Source: SBAX01 sp964646605
GTDB taxonomy: Bacteria; Planctomycetota; Phycisphaerae; UBA1845
Direction of reading: 5' to 3'
DNA length: 64,000 bases
Assembly: GCA_964646605.1 (NCBI GenBank)
Contig: CAZYEX010000015.1
Coordinates: 21,353 to 85,352, forward strand
A model generated the notes under the pieces. That model made no database searches, had not been told where the DNA came from, and was given only the letters and a program-made list of their open reading frames with translations. The position numbers and the translations under genes were made by a program. Shown here one piece after another: positions 43,629-51,900 of the stretch. The stretch's first letter is position 1. Each line of letters begins with the position of its first letter.

Positions 43629-45563
43629 TCAGGTTCGCGGCGGCATCTGGATTTCTCCGAGGGCGACCTCAATATCCAAGGCCCCGGCCGATACCAGGGC
43701 CGACTGTTTGTGTAGTTGCATGCGCACGACTTTCGCCAAGCGACTCAGTTTGCGCACGAACACTTCGTCGCCCGGACGCAACTGGTGCAGCCACTGGGTC
43801 CATTGACTGAAGGCCTCGCGTGAACGTTCCATTTCCTGTCTATCGTGCTCCAGTCGTTCTCGTTCTTGCTGCGCGGCGAGCAACGCCTCGCGGGCGGACT
43901 TACGAGCCAGTTCCGCCTCTCGTCGAGAATCCAACGTCCCGGCAATGGCCTTCGTCAGAGCCCTCGCGCGGTCATCCAAAAACCCTTTCGCGGATTCGAC
44001 CAATCGGGCGGGCATTCCCAGGCGCTTGGCGATAATCAGTGCATTGCTGTTGCCGGGCTCGCCCAACCGCAAGTGATAGATGGGGCGGAGAGATTCCACG
44101 TCGAACTCGACACTGGCGTTGTCCACCCGAGCCATCGTGAATGCGGCAGCCTTCAAGGCGCCCAAGTGGGTGGTCACCAGTCCCTTGACCTTCAGTCTCA
44201 GAAGTTCGGTAATGACGGCCTGTCCCATGGCCGCGCCCTCGTCGGGGTCGGTTCCGGCGCCAAGTTCATCAATCAACACGAGAGACCTCGGGCCGCTGGA
44301 ACGGAGAATCTGCAACAATGTACTCAAATGCGAACTGAAGGTGCTGAGGGATTGCTGTAGACTCTGCTCGTCACCAATGTCAATGTATATCTGGGCGAAC
44401 ACTGCGACGCGTGATCCCTCGCCGACGGGAATGGGGATTCCGCACTGCACCATCAGGGCCAACAATCCCACGGTCTTGAGGGTGACCGTTTTGCCGCCAG
44501 TGTTGGGGCCGGTGATGATGAGGATGTCGAAATCGTCGCCCAGGCGCACATCAATGGGGACCACCTGTCGGATTGGCTCTCCGTCTTCCGCCTGGCGAGC
44601 GAACAGTTCGATTAAGAGAGGATGCCTCGCCTCGTGCAGCTCCATTCTCCCATCCTCGACAACCGCCGGGCACAGACATCTGCGTTTCTTGGCATACCTG
44701 CACTTTGCGGAGATAAGGTCGAGCACGGCCACAGCCCCCAGCGTGGCGAGAATCTCCGCGGCATTCAGGTTCACCCGTTGACACAGCCCGCGAAGAATCT
44801 GGGTGATTTCCCGGCTTTCGTCATCGCGCAGGCGCACGATCGTGTTGTTGAGTTCGACGGACTCGGAGGGTTCGATGAAGAGCGTGGCCCCGGAATCAGA
44901 ACTGCGATGCACAATACCCGGAATGCGTCCGCGATACTCCGCCTTCAGGGGGAGTACGAAGCGATCATCATGGAAGGTCATGCTCGCATATTGCAACATC
45001 TTGGTGAAACTCGTGTGCCGCAGAATGCGATCGAAGACGACGCGGACGCGACCCTTGGCGTCCTCGATAGCGGCGCGGACGGAGGCGAGGCGGGGCGAGG
45101 CATAGTCGCGAACCTGCCCGCGCTCGTCGATGGCTTCGCGGATGGTGGCGGCGATGGAACTCAAATCGACGACGCGGGCGGCGAGGGAAGCCATGGCGGG
45201 CATCCGGGTCCCCGCCTTTTCCAGCCAGCGTCGCAGCTCGGCGGTGGCCGCCAGGGTGTCGGCGATGGCTACGAGGGCCTCCGGCTCCAAGGGAGTGGGG
45301 AACGCCGCAGCGCGAACGTGCTCCCGAACGTCGGAAACGCCCCCCATCGGCGGAAGATTCTGTTCCTCGGCTACGGCGGCGACCTCCGCGACCTGCAAGA
45401 GCCAGCCCCGCACGACCTCCGGCCGGACGGAGGGGGTCATGGAGCGGGCCAGCGATTTCCCGAGGCTCGTGGCGCAATGGGACGCCAAAAGCTCGCGAAC
45501 CGCGTCGAACTCCAACTTGTGAAAAGTGGCGTCGTTCAACCGTGTCTCGTCCTCGTCGGGCAC
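43629..45563 (-). CDS. mutS2: MutS2 lacking the C-terminal Smr domain
   Basis: MutS2 is a MutS-family ATPase implicated in suppressing recombination and, in Bacillus, in splitting collided ribosomes. The Walker A motif GPNTGGKTVTLKT lies near residue 350, with the ABC signature and Walker B (SLVLIDELGAGTDPDEGAAM). The coiled-coil arm (residues about 500-590) and a KOW-like domain (GDEVFVRKLSRLAKVVRMQ) follow, and the protein ends at residue 644. Most MutS2 proteins have about 780 residues because of a terminal Smr nuclease domain, absent here. GTG at 45563 is the likely start; TTG at 45539 is an alternative. Confidence 0.88.
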   Translation of the reverse strand: MPDEDETRLNDATFHKLEFDAVRELLASHCATSLGKSLARSMTPSVRPEVVRGWLLQVAEVAAVAEEQNLPPMGGVSDVREHVRAAAFPTPLEPEALVAIADTLAATAELRRWLEKAGTRMPAMASLAARVVDLSSIAATIREAIDERGQVRDYASPRLASVRAAIEDAKGRVRVVFDRILRHTSFTKMLQYASMTFHDDRFVLPLKAEYRGRIPGIVHRSSDSGATLFIEPSESVELNNTIVRLRDDESREITQILRGLCQRVNLNAAEILATLGAVAVLDLISAKCRYAKKRRCLCPAVVEDGRMELHEARHPLLIELFARQAEDGEPIRQVVPIDVRLGDDFDILIITGPNTGGKTVTLKTVGLLALMVQCGIPIPVGEGSRVAVFAQIYIDIGDEQSLQQSLSTFSSHLSTLLQILRSSGPRSLVLIDELGAGTDPDEGAAMGQAVITELLRLKVKGLVTTHLGALKAAAFTMARVDNASVEFDVESLRPIYHLRLGEPGNSNALIIAKRLGMPARLVESAKGFLDDRARALTKAIAGTLDSRREAELARKSAREALLAAQQERERLEHDRQEMERSREAFSQWTQWLHQLRPGDEVFVRKLSRLAKVVRMQLHKQSALVSAGALDIEVALGEIQMPPRT

Positions 45564-45620
45564 GATCCCAAACGATGGCCTCCTCCAACAACCAAAAATA
45601 CCCCCGCGGGGGGCCAACCG

Positions 45621-45648
45621 TTGGTCCGCCTTGCGTCGAGGGTATAAT
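45621..45648 (+). promoter_or_regulatory. Sigma-70-like promoter for the HtrA gene
   Basis: TTGGTC (45621-45626), 16 bases, then TATAAT (45643-45648). Position upstream of 45702 is appropriate. Confidence 0.55.
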
Positions 45649-45701
45649 ACACGGAAGTAGCTTGCGATTCCGGGCGAGCGTTCGGAAAGGAGGTCGGCGA
45701 A

Positions 45702-46835
45702 ATGGATTTCGGCCTGGCGAATCGAGTCGGCGCGGTCTGCCGCGGGCTTGCAATCGGTCTCATCCTGGGAAGCTCGGCGATATCGTCCGGGCAGGTCCCC
45801 GAGCGCTACCGGACGGCGGACCTGCGTGCCCTGCAAGAGGCGTTCACGGAACTGGCCGAGAGGGTCCGCCCCAGCGTAGTGGCGATCCGCACCTATCAGA
45901 TCCGCAACCCCTCGTCCGAGGACAGAGCGGTACGATTCCCCCACAGTCAGGGGAGCGGGTTGATTATCGACTCGGGCGGGCTGATTGCCACGAACACGCA
46001 CGTCATCGAGGGGGCCCAGCTCATTTCCGTGGTGCTGCAGAACGGCTGGCGTTTCGATGCCCGGATTCAGCAAGTCGATCTTCGAAGCGATCTGGCCGTG
46101 CTGAAGATCGATGCGGAAAATCTGCCGGCGGCACGATTGGGAAACGCCTCGTCGCTCAAAGTGAACCAGTGGGTTTTCGCTTGCGGCAACCCGTTTGGAC
46201 TGGCCAACGACGACGGCCGGGCGTCGATCACCTATGGAGTGGTCAGCGCCCTTGGGCGGAACATGACCGACCGATTGGTCGGCGCGGAACAGGTGCGCTA
46301 TTACGGGAACCTGATCGAGACCTCCGCGGCCATCAATCCGGGCAGCAGCGGCGGAGCGCTGTTCGACATTGACGGGCAGGTGGTGGGCATCGTGACGGCG
46401 ATCGAGACGGCCTCGGGGGTGAACGAAGGTCACGGTTTTGCGATCCCGGTGGATCCGCAGACGATCGCCATTCTGGAGGCTCTGAAAGCGGGACGGGCCT
46501 TTCGTTACGGGTTTCTTGGGGTGACGGTGGATGAGGTGGATGCACCGGAGTCCCGTCGAGTGGCGCACCTGCTTCATCCGCGTGGGGCGAAAATCGCACG
46601 GGTGGATCCGCCGACCGGGCCCGCGGCCCGCGCCGGACTTCAACCCAACGACGTGGTGATCGAGTTCAACGGGACGCCGATCGAGGACAAGGACCACCTG
46701 GTGCGGCTGGTGGGCTTCACGCCCGTGGGTTCGCAGGCCGAGATCACCTTTCTGCGGAAACGGGTCAAGCGAAAAATCAACGTGACCATCGCCGACCGGC
46801 ATGAGACGCTAGGACAGATTCCGCAAAGCGAATAA
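45702..46835 (+). CDS. HtrA/DegP-type trypsin-like protease with one PDZ domain
   Basis: This 377-residue exported protease has a signal peptide (residues 10-30), a trypsin-like domain with H100 (TNTHVIEG), D130 (RSDLAVLKI) and S216 (INPGSSGGAL), and one PDZ domain (residues about 270-365, with GPAARAGLQPNDVVIEFNG). It probably degrades or refolds misfolded extracytoplasmic proteins. The ribosome-binding site AAGGAGGT lies 8 bases upstream of the ATG. It is divergent from mutS2, with the promoter at 45621-45648. Confidence 0.93.
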   Translation: MDFGLANRVGAVCRGLAIGLILGSSAISSGQVPERYRTADLRALQEAFTELAERVRPSVVAIRTYQIRNPSSEDRAVRFPHSQGSGLIIDSGGLIATNTHVIEGAQLISVVLQNGWRFDARIQQVDLRSDLAVLKIDAENLPAARLGNASSLKVNQWVFACGNPFGLANDDGRASITYGVVSALGRNMTDRLVGAEQVRYYGNLIETSAAINPGSSGGALFDIDGQVVGIVTAIETASGVNEGHGFAIPVDPQTIAILEALKAGRAFRYGFLGVTVDEVDAPESRRVAHLLHPRGAKIARVDPPTGPAARAGLQPNDVVIEFNGTPIEDKDHLVRLVGFTPVGSQAEITFLRKRVKRKINVTIADRHETLGQIPQSE

Positions 46836-46898
46836 GGCGAACGGCACGGCTTGGCGGTGCCAGACCGTGCCACTCGCTGAACAGGTTTCTAGGCCGCT

Positions 46899-47342
46899 CT
46901 ACGCGTTGCGTACGGTAATGCGTTTGGTCCGCGTCTCAGGGTGCTTGGGCATCGTGATGGTGAGCACGCCGTCCTTGAGGACGGCCTCGACCTTCTCCGC
47001 ATTCACCGCTACGGGCAGGGTGAGGCAGCGCGAGAACTCACCCGTCCCCCGCTCCTGGCGGTGGTAGGCGTGTTCGCCTTCGCAGGTGATCTTACGAACG
47101 CCCTTGAGGCTCAGTTCGTCGCCCACGACGCTGACTTCGAGGTCCTCCATTTTGACGCCGGGCAGGTCAGCCTCGGCGTAGAGGCGGTCGCCGTCCTCCC
47201 AAACATTGATGGCCGGGAACACGCCGCGGGCTGCGAAAAATCCGCCCTTGGGAGAAACGGCGCAGTCCTCCAACAACCGATCCATCTCCCTGCGGAGATC
47301 ACCGAACATGGGTAAGGATGTCATTCTCTGTAGCAACATCAT
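46899..47342 (-). CDS. Hsp20 small heat shock protein
   Basis: The 147-residue protein has the alpha-crystallin domain at residues 37-147: FPAINVWEDGDRLYAEADLP, LPGVKMEDLEVSVVGDEL, and the C-terminal AVLKDGVLTITMPKHPE. It is an ATP-independent holdase. The ATG at 47342 has AAGGAG 7 bases upstream; upstream starts are in non-coding sequence. It may work with HtrA next door in protein quality control. Confidence 0.9.
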   Translation of the reverse strand: MMLLQRMTSLPMFGDLRREMDRLLEDCAVSPKGGFFAARGVFPAINVWEDGDRLYAEADLPGVKMEDLEVSVVGDELSLKGVRKITCEGEHAYHRQERGTGEFSRCLTLPVAVNAEKVEAVLKDGVLTITMPKHPETRTKRITVRNA

Positions 47343-47594
47343 GGGTTTGCTCCTTCTTGGTCTTACGGGTCTCTTGGACCCCATGACTCTCATTCGACCT
47401 ACACCTCGGGCGTCCCATGGGCCGGGAAACCCGCCGACGTTCATCGTGCCGCCACCATCGGCGGCGACTACGGGGTAGGGAATTGCAAAAGACGTGCCAA
47501 AGGGCACCCGCGGCGACATCCCGCGAAATCGGCCCAGAAAGGCCATTTTTCCGGCGAATATCGGACAATCCGGGGTCGATGCGTCGGTGGCCTC

Positions 47595-47624
47595 GGCCAA
47601 GTTGGCCGTGTCAAATTGACACGG
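47595..47624. promoter_or_regulatory. Two overlapping palindromes between hsp20 and neuA-neuB
   Basis: GGCCAAGTTGGCC (47595-47607) and CCGTGTCAAATTGACACGG (47606-47624) are perfect inverted repeats sharing two bases. They are typical of operators for dimeric regulators in a divergent promoter region. The regulator is unknown. Confidence 0.4.
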
Positions 47625-47721
47625 GGAATGATCCAAGCTCCTGGTTACAACCCGGCGAGCGTGCGATCCAACCGGGTGGGTGCCGGAGGAATCGCGTCGC
47701 CGCCGATAACGACACTACGCG

Positions 47722-49602
47722 ATGGTGGTGCTAGGAATCATTCTGGCTCGTGCGGGGAGCAAGGGGTTGCCCGGAAAGTGCATGCGCGACCTCTGCCGGA
47801 GGCCGGTCATTGCCTACACGTTCGACCATGCGCGGGCGAGCCGGCGGTTGACGGATATTGTTTTCACGACGGATTCGGCGCCGGCCAAGGAACTTGCCCG
47901 CGGGGTGGGCATTGCCGTCGTGGATCGTCCCGCGGAGCTGGCTACGGATACGGCCACGGTCGATGCGGCGGCTCGACACGCGGTGGAAGAGTGGGAAAAG
48001 CGGGGGGGACAACGAGCCGAAGCGATCGTTCTGTTGTACGGAAACATTCCTGTTCGCAAGGAGGGGCTGATCGACGAGGCCGTCGAGCAGTTGGAGCGGA
48101 CCGGGGCGGATTCGGTGCGGAGCGTGGCCCCGGTGACCAAGCAACATCCCGATTGGGTGCACCGCCTGGAGGGGGATCGGATGGTGCAGTTCCGGCCCAA
48201 CAGCGTCTACCGCCGACAGGACCTCGATCCGCTCTATTACCACGACGGCGCGGTCGCCATCGTCACGCGGGCGGCGCTCTTTGGGGCCGTGCAGACGCCT
48301 GAGGACAAACAGGCTTTCCTGGGGAAAGATCGGCGGGCGATCGTTTGTTCGCCCGAGGACGCGGTGGACATTGACGGGCTTGTCGATCTGCATTTTGCGG
48401 AAGCGGTGATCCAAGGAAGACGGTACGAACGGGAGCGAGAATTACCAATTACCAATGACCCATTACCCGAAGTGCCGCGGGTTGCGATTCCAGGACATTT
48501 GATCGGCGGAGGTGGGCCGACGTTTGTCATTGCCGAAGCCGGGGTGAATCACAACGGGTCGGTGGAGACGGCGCTGCGGATGGTCGAGGCGGCGGAGGAG
48601 GCGGGGGCGGACGCGGTAAAGTTCCAGATGTTCCAGGCCGCGGAACTTGCCACGCAAGCGGCGGCGACGGCCTCCTATCAGCGGCGGCATGGCGGAATCG
48701 GATCGCAGCACGACATGTTGAGCCGGTTGGAGCTGAGTCTCGACGATTTCGTGCGGATCGGGCGGCGATGCGCGGAAGTCGGGATCGCTTTCGTGGTGAC
48801 GCCGTTCGGAGTGGAGGACGTTGGGCGCATTACAACGATCTCAAGTTCGAAGTTCAAAGTTCAAAGTTCGAAGACAGAGGGACGGGGGGCGAGGGCAGCG
48901 CCAGTGACATCCGGCGATGTCGGCGTTGCGGCGATCAAGATTGCCTCGACGGATTTGACCAACGGACCGTTGCTCGATGCGGCCACAGCGACGGGACGAC
49001 CGCTGATCGTGTCCACGGGGGCGTCGACCGAGGTCGAAATGCGCGCTGCCGTGGAACGTATTTCCCGCGCCGGGGCCCGCGATCGAATGATTCTCCTGCA
49101 TTGCATCAGTTGCTACCCGACATCTGTCGAGGCCCTGAACCTGCGAGCGATTGCAGCCCTGCGAACGACGTTCCGGGTTCCGGTCGGGCTGAGCGACCAC
49201 ACCACGAGCATGGAGGTGGGCGGATGGGCGGTCGCGGCGGGGGCGTCCGTGCTGGAAAAGCATTTTACGTTGGATCGCAATGCTCCCGGCCCGGACCACG
49301 CCATGTCACTGACACCGCGAGAACTGGCCGAGTACATCCGAAAAGCTCGGGAGGCCGAGGCGGCGTTGGGGCACGGTCGTTTGGGGATGATTCCCGCAGA
49401 GCAGGAGGTGCGCGACGTTGCCCGAAAAAGCGTGGCGGCCGTGAGGTCGATCCCCCAAGGGACGGTTATCACTTCGGACATGCTGACCCTCAAGAGGCCG
49501 GGGACGGGGCTGGGACCTGCGGAGATCACCGCCCTGGTCGGACGTGAGGCCGCAATGACCATCCCCGCCGATGCTCTTCTGGCCTGGACGATGGTCCGAT
49601 GA
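47722..49602 (+). CDS. neuB: Fused CMP-nonulosonate cytidylyltransferase (NeuA) and nonulosonate synthase (NeuB)
   Basis: Residues 1-230 are a NeuA-type CMP-sugar transferase (IILARAGSKGLPGKCM, then LYYHDGAVAIVTR). Residues 255-555 are a NeuB-type synthase that condenses phosphoenolpyruvate with an N-acylated sugar (TFVIAEAGVNHNGSVETALR, AVKFQMFQAAELAT, LHCISCYPTSVEALNLRAI, GLSDHTTS), and 560-626 an SAF domain. Together with NeuC it would give a CMP-activated sialic-acid-like sugar. Two repeat-derived stretches are visible: ELPITNDPLPEVP at the fusion joint (about 240-252) and SSKFKVQSSK inside the barrel (about 375-384). Confidence 0.85.
   Translation: MVVLGIILARAGSKGLPGKCMRDLCRRPVIAYTFDHARASRRLTDIVFTTDSAPAKELARGVGIAVVDRPAELATDTATVDAAARHAVEEWEKRGGQRAEAIVLLYGNIPVRKEGLIDEAVEQLERTGADSVRSVAPVTKQHPDWVHRLEGDRMVQFRPNSVYRRQDLDPLYYHDGAVAIVTRAALFGAVQTPEDKQAFLGKDRRAIVCSPEDAVDIDGLVDLHFAEAVIQGRRYERERELPITNDPLPEVPRVAIPGHLIGGGGPTFVIAEAGVNHNGSVETALRMVEAAEEAGADAVKFQMFQAAELATQAAATASYQRRHGGIGSQHDMLSRLELSLDDFVRIGRRCAEVGIAFVVTPFGVEDVGRITTISSSKFKVQSSKTEGRGARAAPVTSGDVGVAAIKIASTDLTNGPLLDAATATGRPLIVSTGASTEVEMRAAVERISRAGARDRMILLHCISCYPTSVEALNLRAIAALRTTFRVPVGLSDHTTSMEVGGWAVAAGASVLEKHFTLDRNAPGPDHAMSLTPRELAEYIRKAREAEAALGHGRLGMIPAEQEVRDVARKSVAAVRSIPQGTVITSDMLTLKRPGTGLGPAEITALVGREAAMTIPADALLAWTMVR
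48440..48468 (+). repeat. Repeat at the NeuA-NeuB joint
   Basis: ATTACCAATTACCAATGACC is the reverse complement of the TTGGTCATTGGTAGTTGG-type unit at 29469-29496. It lies exactly between the two enzyme domains. Confidence 0.65.
48841..48873 (+). repeat. Family A repeat inside the NeuB domain
   Basis: A single forward arm (AAGTTCAAAGTTCAAAGTTC core) encodes SSKFKVQSSK. No inverted arm follows, unlike at 1839 and 59648. Confidence 0.75.
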
Positions 49603-50771
49603 GACCGACTCGGCGGCGGATTGCGGTCGTCACGGGCAGCCGCGCGGAATACGGCTTATGGCGTTCGACGCTGGAGGCGATCGCCAAGAACCCCGCGTTG
49701 CAACTGCAACTCGTCGTCACCGGCACTCACCTACTTAAGAAGTTCGGGCGCACCATCCAGGAGATTGAAAGCGACGGTTGGCCGATCGCCGCTCGCGTTC
49801 CCATGCAACGGGGCGACGACGGGCGACTCGATCAGGCGGAGGGGTTAGCGCGCGGCGTGGCGGGGATGGCGCGCTTCTTGGACCGAGCGAAGTCGGACAT
49901 CGTCGTGGTTCTCGGCGACCGCATCGAGGCCATGGCCGGGGCGCTGGCGGGAGTGACCACGGGACGTGTGGTGGCCCACGTACACGGCGGCGATATCGCC
50001 CCCGGCGATTTCGATGACAACCTGCGGCACGCGATCACCAAGCTTTCCCACCTGCATCTGACCGCCACGAAGTCCGCGGGCGAGCGCATCCTCCGCATGG
50101 GCGAACAGCCGGAGCGGGTGTGTTGGGTGGGGGCGCCGGGGCTCGATCGACTCGCGGAATTGAGAAGACTGAAGTGTGAAGTGAGAAGTGAGAAGGGGAA
50201 ACGCGCCTTGATCGTGCAGCATCCATGTGGTCGATCGGCGGAGGAGGAGCGGCGGGTGATGGAGATGATCCTTCGAGCCGTCGATGAGGCCGGTTGGTCG
50301 GCGACGTGCGTGTATCCCAATAGTGATCGAGGGCACAGCGGGATTGTGCGGGCGATCACGGCGCACCGCAGGCTCGCTCGGCGCGGTTCATTCCGGGTGG
50401 TCCGTTCGCTTCCGCGCGACGAATACCTGCGCCTGCTCATCGAGGCCGACGTGCTCATCGGGAATTCATCGAGCGGGATCATCGAATCCGCAACCGCGGG
50501 AACTCCGGCGGTCAATGTCGGATCGCGGCAGCTTGGACGCGAGGAGGGCGGGGCCACCGTCATTCACGCCGAGGAAACGGTGCCGACCATTCGTCGGGGC
50601 TTGCGGCGGGCGCTGCGAATGCGACCGATAACGGTCCGATCGTCGCCTTACGGGGACGGAACGGCGGGACGTCGCATCGCGGCGATTCTCGCGCTCGTGC
50701 CGTTGCACGCGAGCTTCCGACGCAAGGTATTCGCGGACGCGAGAGGTGTTCGCGGACCTTCAAGGCGGTAA
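49599..50771 (+). CDS. neuC: NeuC-like UDP-N-acetylglucosamine 2-epimerase (hydrolysing)
   Basis: This 390-residue protein converts a UDP-N-acetylhexosamine to the free N-acetylmannosamine-type sugar used by NeuB. Family features are AVVTGSRAEYGLWRSTLEAI at the start, VVLGDRIEAMAGALAGVTTG, HVHGGDIAPGDFDDNLRHAI, and VLIGNSSSGIIESATAGTPA. The ATG overlaps the neuA-neuB stop by four bases. A short repeat-like stretch (KCEVRSEKGK, about 192-201) is encoded by GTGAAGTGAGAAGTGAGAAG at 50176-50195. Confidence 0.9.
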   Translation: MRPTRRRIAVVTGSRAEYGLWRSTLEAIAKNPALQLQLVVTGTHLLKKFGRTIQEIESDGWPIAARVPMQRGDDGRLDQAEGLARGVAGMARFLDRAKSDIVVVLGDRIEAMAGALAGVTTGRVVAHVHGGDIAPGDFDDNLRHAITKLSHLHLTATKSAGERILRMGEQPERVCWVGAPGLDRLAELRRLKCEVRSEKGKRALIVQHPCGRSAEEERRVMEMILRAVDEAGWSATCVYPNSDRGHSGIVRAITAHRRLARRGSFRVVRSLPRDEYLRLLIEADVLIGNSSSGIIESATAGTPAVNVGSRQLGREEGGATVIHAEETVPTIRRGLRRALRMRPITVRSSPYGDGTAGRRIAAILALVPLHASFRRKVFADARGVRGPSRR

Positions 50772-50931
50772 CCGCCGCGGGTCGCCGAGGACCTCGCCAG
50801 TCGGCGCGGGCTAAGGCCCGCGGCTCGCACGGGGATCAAGTCTAAATAGGCGAACGCGGGCTGACGATAAACCTCCGAGTCCGCGGATCGGGTACACGAG
50901 TTCGCGTTCGGGAAACTTTTGGGGACCGAGT
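50772..50931. other. Intergenic region neuC-HDOD
   Basis: 160 bases. I see no repeat of the known families or clear promoter. Confidence 0.3.
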
Positions 50932-51810
50932 ATGGCCGTCGAGGTAGCCGACAAGACCAAAACGGTGGTCGATAGGGCGTTGTCCGACATCGGCGACATC
51001 GCCACCCTTCCGCAGGTCACCATCAAGATCATCGAGATCGTCGAGGATTCCAAGAGCACGGCCCGCGACCTTCACGAGGTCATCAGGAACGACCCGGCGC
51101 TTTCGGTGAAGGTTCTAAAGGTGGTCAACTCCGCGTTCTACGGACTGCCCGGACAGGTGGCCAGCGTCGATCGAGCCATCATCCTGCTCGGTCTATCGGC
51201 GGTGAAGAACATCTCCATCGCCGCGTCGATCGCACGACTCTTCAAAGGCAAGAGGATTTCCGAGCAATTCAGCGCCGCGGATTTGTGGCGGCACAGCGTA
51301 GGGGTGGCGGTGGCGGCGCGGGCATTGGCGAAGTGCTCGCCGCATCCGGTGATGGCCGACGAAATTTTCGTGGCCGGTTTGATCCACGACATCGGCACGC
51401 TCGTCGAACGCCAAGTCTTCCCCGAGCAGTTCGCCGAGGTCATCCAACGTTGCACGGACACGGACCTGGATTTCCTGGCCACGGAGCGTGAAGTCATCGG
51501 GGCGGATCATCAGGCCTTCGGCGTGGGGCTGACCACGAAATGGAAATTCCCCAGGCACCTGCGGGCCGCGGTCGGGTTCCACCACACGCCGCAGGCGGTC
51601 AGCGTCGAACTTCGCAACATCGCCTCGGTCATCCAGGCCGCCGACATCCTCGCCTGTCAAGAGCGGATCGGATTCTACTTCACGGCCCGCAACGACACGA
51701 TCACGCAAGAAACTCTCGACGGGCTGGGAATCTGTGCGGAGCAGTTGGAAGAGGTCCGCGCCGGTCTGCCCGCGCAACTCGAAGAGGCCGAAGCCACGCT
51801 GCGAAGTTGA
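50932..51810 (+). CDS. HDOD-domain signalling protein
   Basis: The 292-residue protein is a single HDOD domain, a catalytically inactive relative of HD phosphohydrolases: IATLPQVTIKIIEIVEDSKS, then LHEVIRNDPALSVKVLKVVN (the HDOD hallmark), FVAGLIHDIGTLVE and VGFHHTP. HDOD proteins act in signal transduction, motility and surface behaviour. The ATG at 50932 has a weak GGGGA upstream. It stands alone after neuC. Confidence 0.88.
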   Translation: MAVEVADKTKTVVDRALSDIGDIATLPQVTIKIIEIVEDSKSTARDLHEVIRNDPALSVKVLKVVNSAFYGLPGQVASVDRAIILLGLSAVKNISIAASIARLFKGKRISEQFSAADLWRHSVGVAVAARALAKCSPHPVMADEIFVAGLIHDIGTLVERQVFPEQFAEVIQRCTDTDLDFLATEREVIGADHQAFGVGLTTKWKFPRHLRAAVGFHHTPQAVSVELRNIASVIQAADILACQERIGFYFTARNDTITQETLDGLGICAEQLEEVRAGLPAQLEEAEATLRS

Positions 51811-51900
51811 ACGCCCCGACTCTCCTCTCCACGGGCGTTGTGGCTGCGATCCCGCCAGGAATCACCGATCCGAATTGCCAATTTCATCGGCCAAGTCGCG

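Noticed and set aside
45564..46802. Upstream extension of the MutS2 frame
   Set aside because: It lies opposite the HtrA gene and has no MutS2 similarity; the family starts near 45563.
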